Shown here: positions 54,859-63,970 of the stretch, one piece after another | Layout: every line of letters starts with the position of its first letter | Position numbering within the stretch: position 1 is the first letter of the stretch | Assembly (NCBI GenBank): GCA_963575745.1 | Contig: CAUYUJ010005714.1 | Coordinates: 187,501-251,500, forward strand | Direction of reading: 5' to 3' | DNA: 64,000 nucleotides | DNA from: Prorocentrum cordatum | Taxonomy: Eukaryota; Sar; Dinophyceae; Prorocentrales; Prorocentraceae | Notes under the pieces: model-generated | Told to the model about the DNA's origin: nothing | Databases searched by the model: none | The model's input: only the letters and a program-made list of their open reading frames with translations | Position numbers and translations under genes: made by a program

Positions 54859-55179
54859 CTTGCCCCTTTTGGCCTTTTGCTTTTTCACGAAGTGCCGTGC
54901 TTGCACTGTTACGCAGAGCCATTTTAGCCAGGGCCTCGGAGTGGTTCCGGGGGGTTCCCGCATACCGCGCTCGTGTGCTTCAGTGCGCGCGCGGGTGGTC
55001 CATTCGCGTGTTTTTCTCTGGGAGTCTGTCGCCCTTCCTGTTCCTTCGCCTCCTCCCTCTTCTTGTTCTCCTTGGCAGTTGCGTCGCATGGTGGAGTCCC
55101 CTCTATCAGTGGGAAAGCTTGCATTTTCATCATCCCTGCGTGTGCCTGGAGGAAGAAGAATAATCAAAAAGAAAACAAA
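54859..55179. other. No gene recognised
   Basis: Unique sequence between a CTC tract and the 88-bp repeat S. Confidence 0.4.
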
Positions 55180-55632
55180 CATCGAATGTGCGCGGCGCTA
55201 AGGCGAGAGCCACATTTTGAAAACGGCCCGCCCTCAATTCGTGAAACCGTTGCAACTGGTTGGTTGTGAAACGAGCATACGCGGCGCTACGGCAAGAACC
55301 ACATTTTGAAAACTGCCTGCCCACCATCTGTGAAACCCGTGTACATGTTTAATACGAATGTGCGCGGCGCTATGGCCATATCCATGTTCTCAAAATGGCC
55401 CGCCTTCCATATGTGAGACTTTTGCTTATGTTTGAAACGAACGTGCGCGGCGCGAACGCGAGAGCCACTTTTCGAAAACCACCCGCCCCCCATCCGTGAA
55501 GCGGTTGCCAAACTTCAAGCTTCAGGATCATAACATGCCAGGAGGTTTCGGGCGAAACGACCGGCCAGCCCTTGAGATCGGCCTCGGCGTGCGACAGGGA
55601 AGAGTTATCCATAAGGACAAGGAATGGAGGAG
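55180..55632 (+). repeat. 88-bp repeat S, direct block with tail
   Basis: Four units, landmark TGCGCGGCGC near 55187, 55275, 55361 and 55443, each with GAGAGCCACATTTTGAAAAC and CCCGCCCTCCAT-N-TGTGAAAC. The last unit continues into AACTTCAAGCTTCAGGATCA, GGTTTCGGGCGAAACGACCG, GGTGCGACAGGGA-type sequence and GAATGGAGGAGGA. The same unit plus tail is present once at 62135-62345. Confidence 0.85.
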
Positions 55633-55936
55633 GAGGACTAGGAGGAGGAGGAGGAGGAATAAGAAGAAATAGAAGAGGCTTAGGAGGAGGAAGGAGGAGG
55701 AGGAGGAGGAGGAGGGGGAGGAGGCCGAGGCGGAAGCGGACCAGGAAAATGAGGAGGAGGAGGACGGAGGAGAACGGAGGAGGAGGAGGAGGAGGAGGAG
55801 GAGCAGGAGGAGGTGGAGGAGGGGAATGAGGAGGAGGAGGAGGAGAAGGAGGAGGAGGAGGTGGAGGATGTGGAGGAGGAGGAGGAGGAGAAGGAGAAGG
55901 AGGAGGGGGATGAGGAGGAGCAGGAGGAGAGGTTGG
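55619..55936. repeat. GAG/GGA tract
   Basis: GGA triplets with AAG, GTG and GAT variants, purine-rich on the plus strand. Confidence 0.95.
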
Positions 55937-55984
55937 GATGGCTGGAGGGACTTGTTTTGACATCCGCGGCCACAGACCCCACTT

Positions 55985-57330
55985 AGATGGGGCAGGCAGA
56001 GAATGGTTCGTCTGAGGCTCCGTCCTTCTTCGGCTAGAGCCCTTCGCCGAGCCGTCTCCAGTTCTCGCACTTGCGCGGGTGAGCGAGCGGCCTGCACGGC
56101 GCGGGCAGGTCAGCGCGCGCTCGCCTGAGGTGAGGGCCCTGCATCGCCGACGGATGCACACGAACGGCTCGTCGCTACGGTCCGGCACAACGCAGCCGTG
56201 TCCAGGGTCCAGCAGGGCTCGCGGGCGGAGTCTCGGATGCTCGATGCACTCCCTTCTCGGCCCCGTTGCCGACGAGCGGGGACGCCGCCGACACGGCGGG
56301 CAGCACCAGGCCGTGCGAGGCGGCCTGCCAGCCAGCGCCCGCTCGCGGGGCGTCGGCGGCGGGCCCGCCCAGGTCCAAATGGGCAGCAGCTCCCTCGGCT
56401 GCCCCCGAGGCCGCCCCGATGGGCAAGGCGGCACTCTGCAGCAGCAGTCCCGCACGCAGGCGCTGGCAAGAGAGGATCGCTCTGGCCTGGGAACGGCCGG
56501 ACCCGACACGTCGAGCCGCTTGGATTCACAGTGCGCTGCCGAGCAGGCTGGAGCCCCGAGCTCGGCTCTTTGGGCCGTCCGAGGCTGACTGAACGAGAGG
56601 AGGCCGCGCAGCAGACCGCGCAACGAGCCATCGGCAGAGAGCCTCGCGGTCCCCCGGGCCGCCCTCCACAGATCTTTGACGGGCGATCTCCTACACGAGG
56701 CATCCAGGAGAACGCCCCCCACCAAGACACGCTCCGAGTCCGAGTGCACGGCGAAGCCATCAGGTATACCATGCCGAGAGGCCGACGCCTCGGGATAATA
56801 CACTCTGAAAACTTGAGCAGGGGAAGCCCCGTCCTGTCCGAGGGGTCTGGGCCACCAGTCGCCAGGATGAGGGCACAGGCCAGTCCCGAGCTGCAGCATT
56901 TCCAACATCTGTCAAGTCGCCTTGCCTGGCATACTCCAGCACCTTTCTCGGGCACGTCTGCTTTCTCTCCGACTCAGGAGCACAACTCCTCCAACGTCTG
57001 TGATGCGCGGTTTCTCCTGATTGCCCACAACGCGGGCATAAGTCTTCTACTTGGTAACCCGCGGCGACAGCACGAGACAACGACCAGACACCTCGACAAG
57101 CCGCAGTGCGGTGCAACCCTTGTCCAGGGCCGAGAACTTCTTGGACGCCAAACCCTCCAGAACGCTCCCTCTCCAGCAACATAGAAGCATAATCCCGAAC
57201 AGCTGTTTTGGTGAGAGCGGGGGAGGTAAGAACGAGTAGGGCACCACTAAATCATCCATAACACCAGAGGTATTGTCCATAACCTGGCCCAGCAACGAAA
57301 GACGCATGGCTCCAATGATGGATCTCCAGC
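55985..57330 (-). pseudogene. Decayed non-LTR retrotransposon-like 3' region
   Basis: On the minus strand, protein-like pieces read from high to low coordinates in shifting frames. They start near 57320 (ELEIHHWSHASFVAGPGYGQ). A CCHC-type zinc motif follows at about 57060-57000: C-x2-C-x7-H-x6-C within CPRCGQSGETAHHRRWRSC. Then come EYARQGDLTDVGNAAARDWP (about 56930) and FAVHSDSERVLVGGVLLDAS, and later a piece with TAQRAELGA near 56590. In dinoflagellate non-LTR elements a CCHC motif followed by an RNase H-like domain lies after the reverse transcriptase (family knowledge). Several frameshifts make it non-functional. The reverse transcriptase itself was not found. Confidence 0.5.
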
Positions 57331-57540
57331 TCGGGCACGGGCTCGCAAAAACCTTGTCCCAAAATCCCGAAGAAGAGCCCAGGGAAAAGCAGAAGGGCTG
57401 GCCGAGGTGTGCCTACGCTACCCAGGAGGAGGAGAAGGAGGAGAAGGAGGAGGTGGAACAGGAAAAATAACAATAAAAGTAATTCTTCACGCTTCGCGTA
57501 TCCCCACCAGCCCATCGCAAAACAGCAACTCTTGCGAAGC
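57331..57540. other. No gene recognised
   Basis: Short unique segment with a GGAGAAGGA patch. Confidence 0.4.
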
Positions 57541-57648
57541 ATGCCGACAGTCGTGTTTTTCAGGCGTAGTAGTAGTACTGGTAGTAGTAGTGGCCGTAGC
57601 ACCATGCGTAGAAGTAGTAATAGTAGAGGTAGAAGTAGTAGTAGTGTG
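57541..57648. repeat. GTAGTA/AGTAGT degenerate tract
   Basis: GTAGTAGTACTGGTAGTAGT and similar, triplet register, the complement class of the CTA tract at 62.95 kb. Confidence 0.85.
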
Positions 57649-57830
57649 AGTCGTTCGGGGCCCGCGTCGTGGTGTGAGTCGTTCGGGCTCCTCGTGGTGT
57701 GAGTCGTTCGGGCGCCTCGTCCTGGTGTGAGTCGTTCGGGCCCCTCCTTGTGGTGTGAGTCGTTCGGGCTCTTCGTGGTGTGAGTCGTTCGGGCCCCTCG
57801 TCCTGGTGTGAGTCGTTCGGGCTCCTCGTG
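57649..57830. repeat. GTGTGAGTCGTTCGGGC repeats
   Basis: Seven copies of GTGTGAGTCGTTCGGGC separated by one of two spacers, a short TCCTCGTG type and a longer CCCTCGTCCTG type, in a partly alternating order. The unit lengths are about 25 and 28 bp. Confidence 0.9.
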
Positions 57831-58040
57831 GGGCCTCTTGGGGGCCTCTTGGAGCCTCTTGGGGCCTCTTGGGGGCCTCTTGGGGGCCTCTTGGGGGCCT
57901 CTTGGGGCCTCTTGGGGCCTCTTGGGGCCTCTTTGGGGCTCTTGGGGCCTCTTGGGGGCCTCTGGGGGGCCTCTTGGAGGCCTCTTGGGAGCCTCCTGGG
58001 GGCCTCTTGGGGCCATCTTGGGGCCTCTTGCGACCTCCTC
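57831..58040. repeat. GGCCTCTTGGG minisatellite, fourth locus
   Basis: The most regular copy of this family: about 15 units of GGCCTCTTGGGG (12-13 bp). Confidence 0.95.
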
Positions 58041-58200
58041 AGAAGCGCAAATGAGAGCTGCCCCTTGAGAAGGACAAAATGAGCCCAAAACCTGCGTAAA
58101 ATCAATGATTTTGCTATGAAGGACGATGAGCGCTGCCCCCTCAGAAGCCCAAAATAGGCCCAAAACCCTAGTACAATCAATGTTTTTGGCTTCACAGAAG
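58041..58200. repeat. Two-copy 78-bp repeat
   Basis: GAGAGCTGCCCCTTGAGAAG, CCCAAAACCTGCGTAAAATC, AATGATTTTG are repeated as GAGCGCTGCCCCCTCAGAAG, CCCAAAACCCTAGTACAATC, AATGTTTTTGG about 75-80 bp later. The ATCAATGAT piece resembles the insert in the minisatellite at 2.8 and 3.2 kb. Confidence 0.75.
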
Positions 58201-58435
58201 AGGAGAGGGTTTTTTCTCAGCCCCCCCGTCGGGGCCAGAATCCTCGTGAGGGTCGTCGTTTTTTAGCCCTCCCAGGAGTCGAAAAAGACCCCTCTGACCA
58301 CCCGCCGGACTCCCTCTCCAGGCCCAGGGGGAGGGGGTAGGGGGAGGGGTAATCCCCTCCCCGAAGGGCAAGAAGGGGGGTTGAGGACAGAGCGGGCTCT
58401 CTAAACCACTCACGCCCAAAGGGCTGGTGGGATTA
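58201..58435. other. No gene recognised
   Basis: Unique sequence with CCCC/GGGG-rich stretches. Confidence 0.4.
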
Positions 58436-58740
58436 GAATGAGAAGGCGGAGGAGGAGGAGGCGGGGGCGGAGGAGGAGGAGAAGGAGGACCAGGAGGACG
58501 AGCAGGCTATCGGCGAGCATGGCGCCTCCGCCAGCGGCACCCATGAGGCGGGCCGTGGTCGCCTCCCTCCTGCTGGCGGGCCTCTTCGGCCGCGCGCTGA
58601 CATCAGAGGATTTCCGATGCCGCCGTCGCCGTCGTTGCCGCCGCCGCCGACGTCGGCGGCGTCGTCGTTGGAGGAGGAGGAGGAGGAGGAGGAGGAGGAG
58701 GAGGAGGAGGAGGAGGGGTAGGGGGGGAGGGGGGAGGGGG
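58436..58740. repeat. GGA, GCCGTC and GGA tracts
   Basis: GGAGGAGGAGG (58440-58500), a CGCCGTCGCCGTCG tract (58615-58672) and a pure GGA run (58672-58715), with a unique insert at 58500-58610. Confidence 0.9.
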
Positions 58741-58849
58741 CAAGCTAGGTGCGCTCGCGTCATATCTGACATCCTACCCCTCGCTCCCATCCCTTACGAT
58801 GGCGCAGATCCCCTCTCTACTCGCACAGTCGGATTTCGAGCAGGGCAAT

Positions 58850-58960
58850 GATCCCGAAAGGGTACGCGATGCATTGTAGAGCACGGCATGGCATGGCGTA
58901 GAAGAGCACCGCGAAGCGTAGTATCAACCTAGCATTGCATTGCATGCCGTGGCATGGCAC
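58850..58960. repeat. GCATT/GGCAT pentamer-like patch
   Basis: GCACGGCATGGCATGGCGTA and TAGCATTGCATTGCATGCCG; the inverse-strand relative of the GCAAT tract at 21.4 kb, much shorter. Confidence 0.7.
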
Positions 58961-58961
58961 G

Positions 58962-59320
58962 GGAAATGACGCCAGCGCTGCAGCGGGAGCACGAGTCGAA
59001 ACGAGCGGAAGCGCGGAAATGAGGCCAGCGCTGCAGCGGGAGCACGATTCGGAACGAGCGGAAGCACGCCGGAATCGGCCCGGGAGGCTTCCTGGGCGCC
59101 AGAAGCAGAAATTCAGCATTTTCAAAAGAAGAATGTGTATTGGAATGGCCTTTTTTCGGTGCCGCCTCGGAACTCGATTTTCCGGCGCCGGCCGGAACCG
59201 GCTCCGGACCCGCGGCTGGAGCGCCGGCCTGGGCGCCGGCTCGGGCGTCCGGCCCGGGCGCCGGCGGAAATGATGCCAGCGCTGCAGCGGGAGCACGATT
59301 CGGAACGAGCGGGGCCCGAA
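58962..59320 (-). repeat. 50-bp repeats flanking an inverted unit of array G
   Basis: GCCAGCGCTGCAGCGGGAGC, ACGATTCGGAACGAGCGGAA occurs three times (about 58972, 59022 and 59277). Between the second and third copies lies one unit of the 190-bp array G in reverse orientation (TCAGCATTTTCAAAAG..., GTGTATTGGAATGGCC, GAACTCGATTTTCCGGCGCC). Confidence 0.85.
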
Positions 59321-59885
59321 AATGAGGCCGGCGCCTCAGCGAGCATTTTGGGAAAAAATGCAAGCGAAAACCTACTTCTGGGGAAACCTGTGTGTAAAAA
59401 GACAGTACGCGGGGGGGGGGGTCGGATATTCCCAAGCCGTCATCAGGGGAAGACGGAGAGTAGGATTCATATTGAGTAATTGTAGAGGGACGGGGAGGTG
59501 AAGAGAGAAGGGGAGGGGGAGGGGGAAGAGGGAAGGAGCCAACTCCAGCGCGCCTACAGGAGACCGCGTCTGATACCGCACACCACGGCCACGGGACCTG
59601 CTCGGCATAGGCGCCAGCGCGCCATGCGCACTCGTGCAAGAATGTTTTTCTCTCGGAGGTTGATAGAACTCCTACCCTGACACGTCGATTCAGGAATTGG
59701 CCGTTGTCGGTTCGCGAGAGGGCGTCGCGGCCGTCATTTTGGCGGGTCCGGGCCCGTCGGTCTAGGTCCCAGGTCGTTTTCACTAAAGGGAGGTTTACTA
59801 AAGGGAGGTTTGTCCACCGCCGTTTTTCGCTGCAACCAGAGCTCCATCCTTCTCTGAGGCCTACCATCGTTACCCCTGTACAGAC
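59321..59885. other. No gene recognised
   Basis: Mostly unique sequence with a poly-G run (59410-59420), a GAGGGGGAGGGGG patch and an 18-bp near-direct repeat (CTAAAGGGAGGTTTACTAAA, 59783-59810). Confidence 0.45.
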
Positions 59886-60371
59886 ATGAGCCGCCCGCGG
59901 GGGCCAGCGCAGACGTGGGACTGCGCGTGCGGACGATGCGCCAGGGCGCATCCCTGGACTTGTCTGTGGGGTCGTCCTTGGCAGGATCTCGTCGTTCCCC
60001 GTGGCCAGGCTTATGGGCGCCGTCGTGGCCAGAGCCGTGTGAGACGCAGCATGCGGCAGGAAGTGCATTCGAGGGAGCTCGAGAAGCAAGGGCAAGAGAT
60101 CAAACAGTTCGTGGGCAGCATCGTCACGGTGAAGAGGTCGGAGGTCTTCGAGGCAATCCGGTTCCTGGGCTACGACCAGGCCCCGCCCGCAGTCCCGCTC
60201 ACCAAGAGCTTCAAGGCGAAGACCCATACGTGCATGTTCGAGATCGGGAGACTAGTCGTCATACACCGCAGAGTGGGAACATATGACCAGGAGCCGTTCG
60301 TACGAGAACTTCCGTGTCTGAAATACATAATGGCGACATGTGAGAAGTGGAATGACCAACTGCTGCGCTGA
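59886..60371 (+). CDS. ORF of 161 codons, protein-like, unassigned
   Basis: Starts ATG and ends TGA. The first 50 residues contain a Cys/Trp-rich patch (TWDCACGRCARAHPWTC) that could be a small zinc-binding unit (inference). From residue 56 the composition is well balanced: QGQEIKQFVGSIVTVKRSEV, FEAIRFLGYDQAPPAV, TCMFEIGRLVVIHRRVGTYD and LKYIMATCEKWNDQLLR before the stop. It looks like real or recently real coding sequence. No family recognised; the start codon may lie inside the true gene. It may belong with the next open frame as parts of a mobile-element protein. Confidence 0.45.
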   Translation: MSRPRGPAQTWDCACGRCARAHPWTCLWGRPWQDLVVPRGQAYGRRRGQSRVRRSMRQEVHSRELEKQGQEIKQFVGSIVTVKRSEVFEAIRFLGYDQAPPAVPLTKSFKAKTHTCMFEIGRLVVIHRRVGTYDQEPFVRELPCLKYIMATCEKWNDQLLR

Positions 60372-60585
60372 GTGGCGCCCACACGAGAGAACGTGCAATA
60401 GCATTTCCGCACGCCGGGCGCCCAACTCTTGGCGAGCTGCAGGCTGACCTACCAGCAGCCGGGGACGGATCTCTGCGCTTGCGGCAAGCTGCCGTCGACG
60501 AGCTCGAAGAGCTGGAGGACTACATGGTCGGAGAGGAGGCAGGGGCAGGAGGCCACCAACCCATGCATATGGAAATGGGCTCAGG

Positions 60586-61404
60586 ATGTCATGCTGCAGG
60601 TGCGCCTGTGCCGCCACCCGCGCCACCAGTACCCCCAATCAGCCCGTCCTTTTTCCAGTGCCAACTGCGCCCTCCAACACCATGGGGTCCCCACCGCCTT
60701 CGCCACTGCCCGTGCCAGGACAGTTCCCCACGCCAGCGGCCATCAGCAGAGAACTGAAGGATCTCGATGGCATGATGAAGCTGACGATGGAACGCCAATC
60801 GTACACCGACCAGCAAGTGGACATTCTACTCAAGGCACCTCCAAGAGCTGCGCCAGCTACGCCAATTGGAGGTACCGCTACACCAATCACGGGTGCCGCA
60901 CCAGCCACGCCATCGGCAACACTCGCGCCGAAGATCCCCGCGGAAATTCTCAACGCGCAGCCCAGCCCGCTGATGCCCACGGAAATCGTGATGAGCCAGA
61001 TCGCGCACGACCCGCACATCAAGGCTGATGACGAGGTTGAAGCGTTGCCAGGTCCAGTTGATACGCACTCCCCTTTTTCAGCTCCTACCCAGCCGATGGC
61101 CCAAGCGGAGGGACCTCTCCAACCGCGCCCTGGGATCCCCCTTGGAGGCCTTCTAAGGGCTATGGGAACCGCTGCGGGCCCACACGCAGCCAGGAGGAGC
61201 CCGTTCGCTACGCCGGTGGGAGACTCCCAAGCGCGAGGCCCAGCGCCACGAAGAGGACACCGAGCTTTGAGAGTTTCTGTTCGGGGGCGCATGACTCGGG
61301 AATACAATCCCGGGGACAGTGCCGTTTCTCCCCGCGCAGCCTCCGCCCCCCCCCCTTCAGGAAATTCAAATCTCGGCGGGGATCTAGTGGCGCCGATAAC
61401 GTGA
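60586..61404 (+). CDS. ORF of 272 codons, Pro/Thr/Ala-rich, unassigned
   Basis: After an N-terminal Pro-rich part there is a helix-like segment (SRELKDLDGMMKLTMERQSY, TDQQVDILLK), then a Pro/Ala/Thr-rich linker with ATPIGGTATPITGA. It goes on with PKIPAEILNAQPSPLMPTEI and MSQIAHDPHIKADDEVEALP. The layout resembles a structural protein or an element-encoded ORF1-type protein rather than an enzyme (inference). A frame change between 60371 and 60586 separates it from the preceding ORF: coding-like pieces lie in another frame at 60429-60570. The GC-rich 3' end (after about 61100) may be spurious. Confidence 0.35.
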   Translation: MSCCRCACAATRATSTPNQPVLFPVPTAPSNTMGSPPPSPLPVPGQFPTPAAISRELKDLDGMMKLTMERQSYTDQQVDILLKAPPRAAPATPIGGTATPITGAAPATPSATLAPKIPAEILNAQPSPLMPTEIVMSQIAHDPHIKADDEVEALPGPVDTHSPFSAPTQPMAQAEGPLQPRPGIPLGGLLRAMGTAAGPHAARRSPFATPVGDSQARGPAPRRGHRALRVSVRGRMTREYNPGDSAVSPRAASAPPPSGNSNLGGDLVAPIT

Positions 61405-62134
61405 GCGCCAACCGAGAACTGCCAGTAAACCCATGGACATATCCGTTCGAGCCCCCTTCACTCTGCAAGTCTCCAGACAGCTGAGCTGCGAGTCCACCAG
61501 CGGGTAATGGCCGACATGGGCAGGGCCGGTCTTCTACGGGCGAGGTGGGGGTGGGTGGGGAGAGGTTGGGCGGCGCCTCTTCTGCCAGCCTTGATCAGTT
61601 TGGCACCGTGGAAGTGCACGCGGGCACCACGTAGCTCGGAAGCTGCGCGGCGCGAAGACCTGGGCCAGAAGTCCAGCGCGAGGGCTCGATCCGACGCGCC
61701 GGTGCTGCCAGGCGTCGGAGCGGCACCGGATCGCGGGAAGGGTGTTTCACTGCCTCGCCCCCGACCGCCCCCCTCCTGGGAGGCCCCGGTGCCATTTCAG
61801 CAGGGGGCCCTCCGCGCGCGGTCTTCCTCGCCCTGCCTCTCCCGCACCCTGGGCGCGGCCGCCATGCTCTCTGCGCCGCCATCAAAGACCCCGCCCGCCT
61901 AGCGGCCGCGATCCACGCGGACCCCCAGAACGCGTGCGATTACATCTGCGGCCGAGCCGCTGTCGCATCATCCAATTTCCCCCTCGGCTCCTGCTACTAG
62001 GACATGGGTTAGCTAATAAGGACGCCGGAAGGAGGCGGCCTTGCTGCCGGGGTGCCCCACGCGAGTGCAGCGCTGTCCTGGCAAAGTTGGGCCAACTTGT
62101 CTTGTCATTTGATGCAAATGGCTTGGGTACGTCG
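61405..62134. other. No gene recognised
   Basis: GC-rich unique sequence. A short plus frame at about 61855-61999 (IKDPARLAAAIHADPQNACD) is protein-like but too short to call. Confidence 0.4.
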
Positions 62135-62345
62135 CAGGGTAAGTTCAAACGAATCTGCGCGGCGCCAAGGCGAGAGCCACATTCTGAAAACGGACTGCCC
62201 TCCATCCATACATATCATGCAAATTTCAAGCTTCAGGATCATACATTGTGGGTAGGTTTCTGGCGAAATACCGGGTTGACCCTTTCGACCAGCCTCGGGG
62301 TGCGACAGGGAGGAGTTACCCATTAAAAGGAAGAGGAATGGAGGA
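62135..62345 (+). repeat. 88-bp repeat S, single unit with tail
   Basis: Aligns with 55440-55632 along its whole length (TGCGCGGCGCCAAGGCGAGA, GCCACATTCTGAAAACGG, TTTCAAGCTTCAGGATCATA, GGTGCGACAGGGAGGAGTTA), ending at GAATGGAGGAGGAGGA in both. Confidence 0.85.
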
Positions 62346-62476
62346 GGAGGAAGAGGACGAAGAAAGGAGAGAAGGAAGGGAGGAGGAGGAGGAGGAGGGC
62401 AGGAGGAGGAAGAAGAGAAGGAGGAGGAGGGCAGGAGGAGAAGTAGGAAAAGGAGGAGGAGCAGGACTATGATGAC

Positions 62477-62537
<61 letters not shown>

Positions 62538-62872
62538 CTGATGCTGATGCTGATGCTGATGCTGATGCTGATGCTGATGCTGATGCTGATGATGATGATG
62601 CTGATGCTGATGATGATGATGATGATGGTGATGGTGATGGTGATGGTGATGGTGATGGTGATGGTGATGGTGATGGTGATGATGATGAGGAGGAGGAGGA
62701 GGAGGCGGAGGAGGAGAGGAGGAGAAAGGGGAAGGAGGAGGAGAACGGAAGGTGGAAGAGAACGGGAGGAGGAGGAGAAGGAGGAAGAGGAAGAGGAGAA
62801 GGAAGAGGAGGAGGAGGAGGAGGAGGACGAGGAGGCGGAAGCGGAAGAGGAGGAGGAGGAGGAGGAAGAATA
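62338..62872. repeat. GAG, ATG and GAG tracts
   Basis: GGA tract (62338-62460), ATG run (about 62468-62537), GCTGAT hexamers (62535-62590), GGTGAT hexamers (62625-62680), then a GAG tract (62686-62872). Confidence 0.95.
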
Positions 62873-62947
62873 TTGATAATGATGATGATGAGGCGTAGAA
62901 GAATAATAAGGATACTAATAAACACATGAGTAATAATAGCAATGCTA

Positions 62948-62958
62948 ATATTACTAAG

Positions 62959-63021
<63 letters not shown>

Positions 63022-63045
63022 GCTACTATTACTACTACTACTACT

Positions 63046-63105
<60 letters not shown>

Positions 63106-63125
63106 GACTACTTACTACTACTACT

Positions 63126-63189
<64 letters not shown>

Positions 63190-63199
63190 TGACTACTAT

Positions 63200-63279
<80 letters not shown>

Positions 63280-63287
63280 ATACGACT
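62948..63287. repeat. CTA trinucleotide tract
   Basis: CTA/ACT repeats with three phase slips and few substitutions. The only long tract of this class; it begins after an AT-rich AATAATA patch. Confidence 0.95.
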
Positions 63288-63487
63288 ACTAATGGTAATC
63301 ACACTAATACTATGAATCACCATACATGGATGATAATGATACGGATGATACGTATAGTAATATTAAGGATGACAATGATAAGCACACTAGTAATCATATT
63401 AATACTAATACGCATACGAATTAACAAGAAGACGAGAAGGAGGAGGAGGACGAGGAGGAGGAGGAGGGCAAGGTCGAAACCCCACAG
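63288..63487. other. AT-rich, then GAG-rich sequence
   Basis: Degenerate ATACTAATAC-like sequence to about 63420, then a GAGGAGGAG patch (63440-63468) before a candidate exon. Confidence 0.6.
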
Positions 63488-63664
63488 GAGGCGGTGTGCG
63501 CGCAGGGGTCGCTGTGCAGCTCCAGTGCGTTGGACACGGCCATCCGCCACGACATGTCCGAGGGCGTGTCGCTGCTGGCGGTCAGGAGCCAGAAGAGCAA
63601 GCGCTCGCAGGCCCCCTTTGCCTTCTCGGGGAGGCTCGGGCTCGCGCACGGCCAGCTCCCCCAG
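63488..63664 (+). CDS. Candidate exon, 59 codons, phase 0, unassigned
   Basis: CACAG at 63483-63487 and GTGACC at 63665 bound an exact 59-codon frame: EAVCAQGSLCSSSALDTAIR, then HDMSEGVSLLAVRSQKSK and FAFSGRLGLAHGQLPQ. Composition is balanced, unlike the neighbours. I recognise no family. Confidence 0.4.
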
Positions 63665-63802
63665 GTGACCCCAGCGGGCCCCGACAGGTCTCGAGGGGCC
63701 CCCCCGAGGAGTCCCAGCTGGCCTCAACAGGCCCCCCGAACAGTCCAGGGCCGTCTCGACACCCCGGCGCCGCTTCTGGCGGCGCCCTTGGGGCGCTCCG
63801 CG
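63665..63802. other. GC-rich sequence with possible family F core fragment
   Basis: The end (GGCGCCGCTTCTGGCGGCGC, GGGGCGCTCCGCGCCCCAGG) resembles the core of foldback family F, but the arms are missing. Confidence 0.4.
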
Positions 63803-63810
63803 CCCCAGGG

Positions 63811-63970
63811 TTAAGTCGGGCCTGTCCTTCTACAGGAGGGATATTCAAAGATAGTCAAAAAATAGTCAGGGGATTAGTTTTTGAGCATTCTTCGACCATT
63901 TTGGTGTATTTTTTGACAATTTTTTAATTTTCGTCGAAAGCCCCCCTGTAGGGGGGCACGCCCGACTTAA
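63811..63970. mobile_element. MITE family M, copy 2 (160 bp)
   Basis: Left end TTAAGTCGGGCCTGTCC, right end GCACGCCCGACTTAA, with inner parts TACAGGAGGG/CCCCCCTGTA also inverted. Flanked by a perfect 8-bp duplication CCCCAGGG (63803-63810 and 63971-63978). AT-rich interior with no coding capacity. Same family as 29353-29546 but with a shorter, different interior. Confidence 0.9.
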
